A stretch of DNA of 64,000 nt. Source: Actinoplanes sp. SE50/110. Its GTDB lineage: Bacteria; Actinomycetota; Actinomycetes; Mycobacteriales; Micromonosporaceae. Positions 59,238-64,000 of this stretch are shown piece after piece (positions within the stretch are counted from its first letter, which is position 1; each line of letters begins with the position of its first letter). Position numbers and translations under genes: made by a program. A model generated the notes under the pieces. The model was given only the letters and a program-made list of their open reading frames with translations. It was not told where the DNA came from and searched no databases. Location: assembly GCF_900119315.1 (NCBI RefSeq), contig NZ_LT827010.1, forward strand, positions 1 through 64,000, written 5' to 3'.

Positions 59238-60010
59238 TGGGCCGCCTGCGCGGATCGGAGGTCGGTCGACCCGTCGTACGCCCGCACTGTCACGTCCTTT
59301 TCCGGTTTCTCCGTGTAGCCGAGGCCGAAGTCGGCAACGGCCTCACGGAACTGTCTGACTCCTTCTGCGGACTCCAACGCGCGATGCATCGCTGTGGGTT
59401 CGCCGATTGCGGTGATCTTGAAGGGCGGGGAGAAAACCTGACCGTGAAGGAGCAGCGTATTGCCCACACAGCGTACCGCGCTGGTGCTGATCACACGGAC
59501 ATCCATGATCGTCATGGCCTCGGCGCCACCGGCCCACATGGCGTTCACGACGGCCTGGACATCGCCCTGGTGGACGACCAGATCGTCGTTGTCGGGCGCG
59601 TTGTCGCCGAAGTCGGTGCCGCGCCGCGGGGAGTCGTTCAGGGTGACGGTGAGGCCGGGGCCGTGCAGGGCGGTGAAGCCGGCCGGCTCGCGCACCGCGT
59701 CGGCCTGCTGCCGCGCGACCTTGACCGGCGTGTCGACCTCGGCGAGCCGGGCGGTCTCCTGGTCGACCTCGGCCCGCAGCGCCGCCTCACGTTTCTCGGT
59801 GGCGGTCAGCCGTTCCCGTTTGTCGGCGATCACCTGGGCCAGTTGCGGGCGCCGGTCGTCGCGCAGCGCGGTGCCGTCGGCGGTGGTCGCGGAGGTGGTG
59901 AAGAGCAGGCCGGCAGCGAGCGCGATCAGCGGCACGCCGACCGACCAGATGGTCTGCCGGCCGCCCGCGGCGCGCCCCAGAACCACGCGCCAAGCGTCTC
60001 GAAAAGCCAC
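59234..60010 (-). CDS. DUF881-domain protein
   Basis: The 258-residue product starts at GTG, has one N-terminal membrane span (about 22-42), a coiled-coil-like segment (60-105) and a DUF881 domain (about 110-245; [28 protein letters not shown]). DUF881 proteins of actinobacteria sit near crgA and sortase genes and are linked to envelope or division functions of unknown detail. It heads the minus-strand operon, divergent from crgA. Confidence 0.9.
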   Translation of the reverse strand: MAFRDAWRVVLGRAAGGRQTIWSVGVPLIALAAGLLFTTSATTADGTALRDDRRPQLAQVIADKRERLTATEKREAALRAEVDQETARLAEVDTPVKVARQQADAVREPAGFTALHGPGLTVTLNDSPRRGTDFGDNAPDNDDLVVHQGDVQAVVNAMWAGGAEAMTIMDVRVISTSAVRCVGNTLLLHGQVFSPPFKITAIGEPTAMHRALESAEGVRQFREAVADFGLGYTEKPEKDVTVRAYDGSTDLRSAQAAQ

Positions 60011-60159
60011 CCCAGCCTCCCTCGGGAACAGACGGCGGGTATTTTCTCGCCCCGGCGGGTGCCTGTCCGCACGCCGTCTTGATTACGCTAGCGGGCGAAC
60101 AGTATTCGTCACGGGCAGCGTTCGGAGTCCCCGGAGCCGCTCACCCTCAGGAGAGTTCC

Positions 60160-60423
60160 GTGCCCAAGTCGCAGGTTCGTAAGAAGAAGGTCTACACCCC
60201 GCCGTCGGACATCCGCCCCGCGGTCACCGCGGCGTCCAAGAAGCCGAGCCCGGTCTGGCTGCCGGCGCTGGCGGTGGCCCTGATCGTCGTGGGCATCGCC
60301 TGGCTGGTCGTCTACTACCTCTCCTCGCAGCAGTACCCGGTGGAGAGCTGGCGGTACTGGAACCTGGCGGTCGGTTTCGGGTGCATGGTGGCTTCGCTGG
60401 GCATTCTCTCCCGCTGGCGGTGA
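60160..60423 (+). CDS. crgA: Cell-division protein CrgA
   Basis: The 87-residue protein has a basic N terminus (MPKSQVRKKKVYTPP) and two membrane spans (about 32-54 and 67-84), matching CrgA, which coordinates septation in Streptomyces and binds FtsZ and PBPs in mycobacteria. Start is GTG with an AGGAGA ribosome site. It is divergent from DUF881, a conserved arrangement. Confidence 0.93.
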   Translation: MPKSQVRKKKVYTPPSDIRPAVTAASKKPSPVWLPALAVALIVVGIAWLVVYYLSSQQYPVESWRYWNLAVGFGCMVASLGILSRWR

Positions 60424-60460
60424 GGGACCCGGCCGGGTCCGTGTGAAATTCGTCCAAACC

Positions 60461-60492
60461 AAGCGCACCCCCGCCTGGCGTGGGGTGCGCTT
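60461..60492 (+). terminator. Terminator after crgA
   Basis: AAGCGCACCCC (60461-60471) pairs with GGGGTGCGCTT (60482-60492) with a 10-base loop, 38 bases after the crgA stop. Confidence 0.75.
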
Positions 60493-60592
60493 TCGGCTGA
60501 GGGTCCGCAAGTCTTGACCTGCGGTCCGCACCGGCCTATTACTCATGGGTAACATAGGCTGGCGCCCAGCCGACCGAGGAGGCACAACGCAC

Positions 60593-62740
60593 ATGGGCTA
60601 CGCGCAGATCATCGCCACCGTCTTGTCGGTGGCGGTCACGGTGGTGGCCGTCGCCCTGGCGGTGCGCGCCGTTCTCACCATCACCAGGGTGATCCGATCG
60701 GGCCAGCCGGCCCCGGAGCGGTTCACCGACAAGGGCACCCGGACCAAGACCCTGCTCAGGGAGTCGGTCGGGCACACACGGATGCTGAAGTGGAGCGCCA
60801 TCGGCGCGGCCCACTGGTTCGTGATGTTCTCCTTCATCATCCTGTCGTCGCTGGTTCTCGAGGCGTACTGGGAGGTGGTCACCCCGCACGGCGAACTGCC
60901 GCTGATCGGTGAGTGGTCGATCTTCGGGTTCGTCACCGAGTGGTTCGGGATCCTCGGCACGATCGGCATCCTCTACCTGATCCTCGTGCGCCAGCGGAAC
61001 AAGCCGGGCGCCACCAAGCGCAGCCGGTTCCTCGGCTCCACGATGTGGCAGGCGTACTTCGTCGAGTCGATCATCGTGGGCGTGCTGGTCTGCGGGTTCC
61101 TGATCCGGGGCTTCAAGGTCGCCAACGGGACGTTCCCCTACCCGACCTGGGCCGCCCCGCTCTCCCACGCGATCGGCGGCGTGCTGCCCGCCTGGCACGA
61201 CGCGCCCACCTGGGTCGCCCTGGTCAAGCTGCTCATCTCGATGGGCTGGCTGATCACCATCTCGCTGAACCCGACGATGGGCGTGGCCTGGCACCGCTTC
61301 CTGGCGTTCTTCAACATCTTCTTCAAGCGCAGCCCGGAGAAGCCGGCCGGTTCGGGCCTGGGCGCTTTGAAGCCGATGATGAGCGAGGGCAAGCCGCTCG
61401 ACTTCGAGGAGGCCGACCCGGAGAAGGATCTGTTCGGCGTCGCCCAGGTCGAGCAGTTCACCTGGAAGGGCCTGCTGGACTTCTCCACCTGCACGGAGTG
61501 CGGCCGCTGCCAGTCGCAGTGCCCGGCGTGGAACACCGCCAAGCCGCTCTCGCCCAAGCTGCTGGTGCTGTCGCTGCGCGACCACGCGTACGCCAAGGCG
61601 CCCTACCTGCTGGCCGGTGGCGGCAAGGACCTGACCGGCGAGGAGAAGGCGACCGAGGCGCAGCTGGCGCACATGGACGTGCTCGCGCTGGCCGAGGGCA
61701 ACCGCCCGCTGATCGGTGGCGTCGACGAGAACGGCGTGATCGACCCGGACGTGCTCTGGTCCTGCACCACCTGCGGCGCCTGCGTCGAGCAGTGCCCGGT
61801 CGACATCGAGCACATCGACCACATCGTCGACATGCGCCGCTACCAGGTGCTGATCGAGTCGTCGTTCCCCAGCGAGGCCGGCGTGATGCTGCGCAACCTG
61901 GAGAACAAGGGCAACCCGTGGGGCGCCCCGCAGAACACCCGCGAGGACTGGACCAAGGGCCTCGACTTCGAGGTGCCGCGGGTCGGCGAGACCGAGGACT
62001 TCGATTACCTGTTCTGGGTCGGCTGCGCCGGCGCGTTCGAGGACCGGGCGAAGAAGACCACCCGGGCGGTCGCGACGCTGCTGCACGAGGCCGGTGTGAA
62101 TTACGCCATCCTCGGCGAGGGCGAGACCTGCACCGGTGACCCGGCTCGCCGGATCGGCAACGAGTTCATCTTCCAGATGCTCGCCCAGCAGAACGTCGAG
62201 ACGCTCACCGAGGCCTTCGGGGATCGGAAGGTCAAGCGGATCGTCGCCACCTGCCCGCACTGCTTCAACACCCTCGGCAACGAGTACGAGCAGCTCGGCC
62301 TGAAGGTCGAGGTCGTACACCACACGCAGCTGCTGGCCCACCTGGTCAAGGAGGGGAAGCTCACCCCGGTCCAGCCGATCGACGGTGACATCACCTACCA
62401 CGACCCGTGCTACCTGGGCCGGCACAACCGGGTGTTCGACGCGCCCCGCGAGGTTCTCGGGGAGACCGGCAACCTCATCGAGATGCCGCGCAACTCCGAG
62501 CGCTCCTTCTGCTGCGGCGCCGGTGGCGCCCGGATGTGGATGGAGGAGCGGATCGGCAAGCGGATCAACGTCGAGCGGACCGAGGAAGCGCTGGCCACCG
62601 GGGCGAAGACGATCGCGGTGGGCTGCCCGTTCTGCTACACGATGATCGGCGACGGGGTGACCGGCAAGGGCAAGCAGGAAGAGGTCGAGGTGGTCGACGT
62701 GGCCACGGTCCTGCTGCGCTCGCTCAAGCAGGAAGCTTAA
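60593..62740 (+). CDS. Membrane-bound Fe-S reductase (HdrD/GlpC-like)
   Basis: The 715-residue protein has five to six N-terminal membrane spans (to about residue 230), two 4Fe-4S motifs CxxCxxCxxxC (starting C300 and C391) and two C-terminal CCG domains (CCGAGG, CPHC, GCPFC). It resembles mycobacterial Rv0338c-type iron-sulfur reductases, which are thought to pass electrons between quinones and unknown partners. The ATG at 60593 has AGGAGG ten bases upstream; a more upstream ATG at 60545 is less likely. Confidence 0.9.
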   Translation: MGYAQIIATVLSVAVTVVAVALAVRAVLTITRVIRSGQPAPERFTDKGTRTKTLLRESVGHTRMLKWSAIGAAHWFVMFSFIILSSLVLEAYWEVVTPHGELPLIGEWSIFGFVTEWFGILGTIGILYLILVRQRNKPGATKRSRFLGSTMWQAYFVESIIVGVLVCGFLIRGFKVANGTFPYPTWAAPLSHAIGGVLPAWHDAPTWVALVKLLISMGWLITISLNPTMGVAWHRFLAFFNIFFKRSPEKPAGSGLGALKPMMSEGKPLDFEEADPEKDLFGVAQVEQFTWKGLLDFSTCTECGRCQSQCPAWNTAKPLSPKLLVLSLRDHAYAKAPYLLAGGGKDLTGEEKATEAQLAHMDVLALAEGNRPLIGGVDENGVIDPDVLWSCTTCGACVEQCPVDIEHIDHIVDMRRYQVLIESSFPSEAGVMLRNLENKGNPWGAPQNTREDWTKGLDFEVPRVGETEDFDYLFWVGCAGAFEDRAKKTTRAVATLLHEAGVNYAILGEGETCTGDPARRIGNEFIFQMLAQQNVETLTEAFGDRKVKRIVATCPHCFNTLGNEYEQLGLKVEVVHHTQLLAHLVKEGKLTPVQPIDGDITYHDPCYLGRHNRVFDAPREVLGETGNLIEMPRNSERSFCCGAGGARMWMEERIGKRINVERTEEALATGAKTIAVGCPFCYTMIGDGVTGKGKQEEVEVVDVATVLLRSLKQEA

Positions 62741-62766
62741 AAGACCCGATTACTCGGTACGTCGTG

Positions 62767-62805
62767 CCGCGGCGGCCGGTTCCTGACGAACCGGCCGCCG
62801 CGGCC
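62767..62805. terminator. Terminator after the Fe-S reductase gene
   Basis: A perfect 17-base-pair GC-rich stem with a 5-base loop (CTGAC), 27 bases after the stop codon. No T-tract. Confidence 0.7.
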
Positions 62806-62896
62806 GTGGTGACAAACGGTCGATAAGCCGACTGACCACCACGGTTGGTACCGGATGGACCCGGTCCGGCAGAATGGGCACCGAGGTGAAGCGATC

Positions 62897-64000
62897 ATGG
62901 ACGGCCTGCTCCTGACCGCGGTGCTCCCGTTGGCGGCTTTCGCGCTGCTGACGGCGGGCAACGCGTTTTTCGTGGCCGCCGAGTTCGGGCTGGTCACTGT
63001 CGACCGGGCGGAGATCGACCAGCGTGCCGCGGAGGGTGACCGCCGGGCCCGGACGGTCCGGACCGCACTGCACTCGTTGTCTTTCCAGCTCTCCGGCGCC
63101 CAGCTCGGCATCACACTGACCGCACTGCTGACCGGCTATCTCGCCGAGCCGGCCCTGTCCCGGCTGATCATGCCGGCGGTGGAGCCGGTCGCGGGGGCCG
63201 CCGCGGAGACCGTCACGCACGTCCTCGCCCTGGTCGTCGCCACCCTGGTGTCGATGCTCTTCGGTGAGCTGGTGCCGAAGAACGCCGCGCTGGCCCGCCC
63301 GATGGGTCTCGCGCTGGCCACCGCGGGCCCGCTGCGCGGCTTCTCCCGGCTCTTCAAGTTCATGATCGCCGCGCTCAACGGAACGGCGAACTGGCTGGTC
63401 CGCCGGATCGGCGTCGAGCCGCAGGAGGAGCTGGCCAGCGCCCGCTCGCCGGAGGAGCTGGGGCTGCTCGCGGCGATCAGCGCCCGGGCCGGCGCGCTGC
63501 CCACCGAGACCGCGACGCTGATGCGCCGCACCATCCGGTTCGGTGAGAAACGCGCGGCCAAGGCGATGACCCCGCGGGTCGACGTGGTGGGGTTGAAAAC
63601 CACGGCGAGCGTCGCCGACCTGATCACGGTGGCCCGGGAGACCGGGCACACCCGATTTCCGGTGTACGAGAACACCCTCGACGTGGTGACCGGCGTGGCC
63701 GGGGTGAACGACGCGCTCGGCGTGCCACCCGAACGCCGCGCCGCGACCCGGGTGTCGGTGCTCGCCCGGGAGCCGGTCTACGTACCGGAGAGCCTCGGTC
63801 TGGACAAGGTGCTCGCCGCGCTGCGGGCCGCGGACGCCGACCTGGCGATCGTGGTCGACGAGTACGGCGGCACCGACGGCGTCGTCTCCGTCGAGGACCT
63901 GATCGAGGAGCTGGTCGGCGAGATCGCCGACGAGTACGACACCGAGCTCGACGAGACCGGCACCGCCGAGCTGACCGCCCCCGGCGGGGAGAAGACCTAC
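62897..64000 (+). CDS. CNNM/CBS (HlyC/CorC-type) membrane protein, 3' end outside the window
   Basis: The visible 368 codons encode a protein starting MDGLLLTAVLPLAAF with a CNNM domain of about three to four spans (10-180; AEFGLVTVDRAE, GELVPKNAAL) followed by two CBS domains (about 200-330: PRVDVVGL, VVDEYGGTDGVVSVEDLIEE). Family members are linked to magnesium export. GAGGTGAAG precedes the ATG. The gene continues past the window; a C-terminal CorC_HlyC domain is expected. Confidence 0.9.
   Translation, partial: MDGLLLTAVLPLAAFALLTAGNAFFVAAEFGLVTVDRAEIDQRAAEGDRRARTVRTALHSLSFQLSGAQLGITLTALLTGYLAEPALSRLIMPAVEPVAGAAAETVTHVLALVVATLVSMLFGELVPKNAALARPMGLALATAGPLRGFSRLFKFMIAALNGTANWLVRRIGVEPQEELASARSPEELGLLAAISARAGALPTETATLMRRTIRFGEKRAAKAMTPRVDVVGLKTTASVADLITVARETGHTRFPVYENTLDVVTGVAGVNDALGVPPERRAATRVSVLAREPVYVPESLGLDKVLAALRAADADLAIVVDEYGGTDGVVSVEDLIEELVGEIADEYDTELDETGTAELTAPGGEKTY

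Overview
The window is a high-GC actinobacterial chromosome segment that begins inside dnaA and runs rightward through the replication origin. The order dnaA–oriC–dnaN–gnd–recF–DUF721–gyrB–gyrA–DUF3566–tRNA-Ile–tRNA-Ala, a further fhaA-fhaB-pstP-rodA-pbpA-pknA-pknB block, many GTG/TTG starts and chaplin-like repeats point to a sporulating actinomycete of the Micromonosporaceae type. Actinoplanes is my best guess; this is inference from gene content, with no database search behind it.

Layout. 1-12.5 kb: replication core. DnaA domains III-IV, then an about 700-bp oriC packed with DnaA boxes, the sliding clamp, 6-phosphogluconate dehydrogenase, RecF, a DciA-like DUF721 protein, and both gyrase subunits. 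DnaA boxes recur in the recF–DUF721 and gyrB–gyrA gaps. 12.5-14 kb: DUF3566 membrane protein, two tRNAs and a tiny DLW-39-like protein. 14-23.8 kb: mixed small operons: secreted protein, two-component system, lipoprotein, NUDIX, YbaK, DsbA/FrnE, SufE, CBS protein, SGNH hydrolase, sulfurtransferase. A one-mismatch parS site lies at 20233-20246. 23.8-28.4 kb: a translationally coupled pair, an HSP90-family ATPase and a 926-residue TPR protein. 28.4-37.1 kb: TetR regulator, biotin carboxylase, HMG-CoA lyase, carboxyltransferase and acyl-CoA dehydrogenase, a leucine/acyl-CoA catabolic set split by two exported-protein genes, one carrying four chaplin-like repeats. 37-44.9 kb: regulators (XRE-NB-ARC, MarR), YceI, membrane and PASTA proteins, and a DUF397 protein behind a 660-bp non-coding region with 21-bp-phased repeats. 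45-46.3 kb: WecG/TagA-type glycosyltransferase and tRNA-Leu. 46.6-55.5 kb: the FHA/phosphatase/RodA/PBP/kinase operon for growth and division signalling. 55.5-60.4 kb: on the minus strand, DUF881, class E sortase with a huge disordered tail, a small membrane protein and a PabA/TrpG amidotransferase; divergently, crgA. 60.6-64 kb: a membrane Fe-S reductase and a CNNM/CBS (HlyC/CorC-type) protein cut by the window end.

Most of the window is conserved housekeeping synteny. The parts that merit a second look are the DnaA boxes outside oriC, the HSP90-TPR pair, the chaplin-like protein and its companion, the paired palindromes before the carboxyltransferase, and the repeat-rich DUF397 leader.
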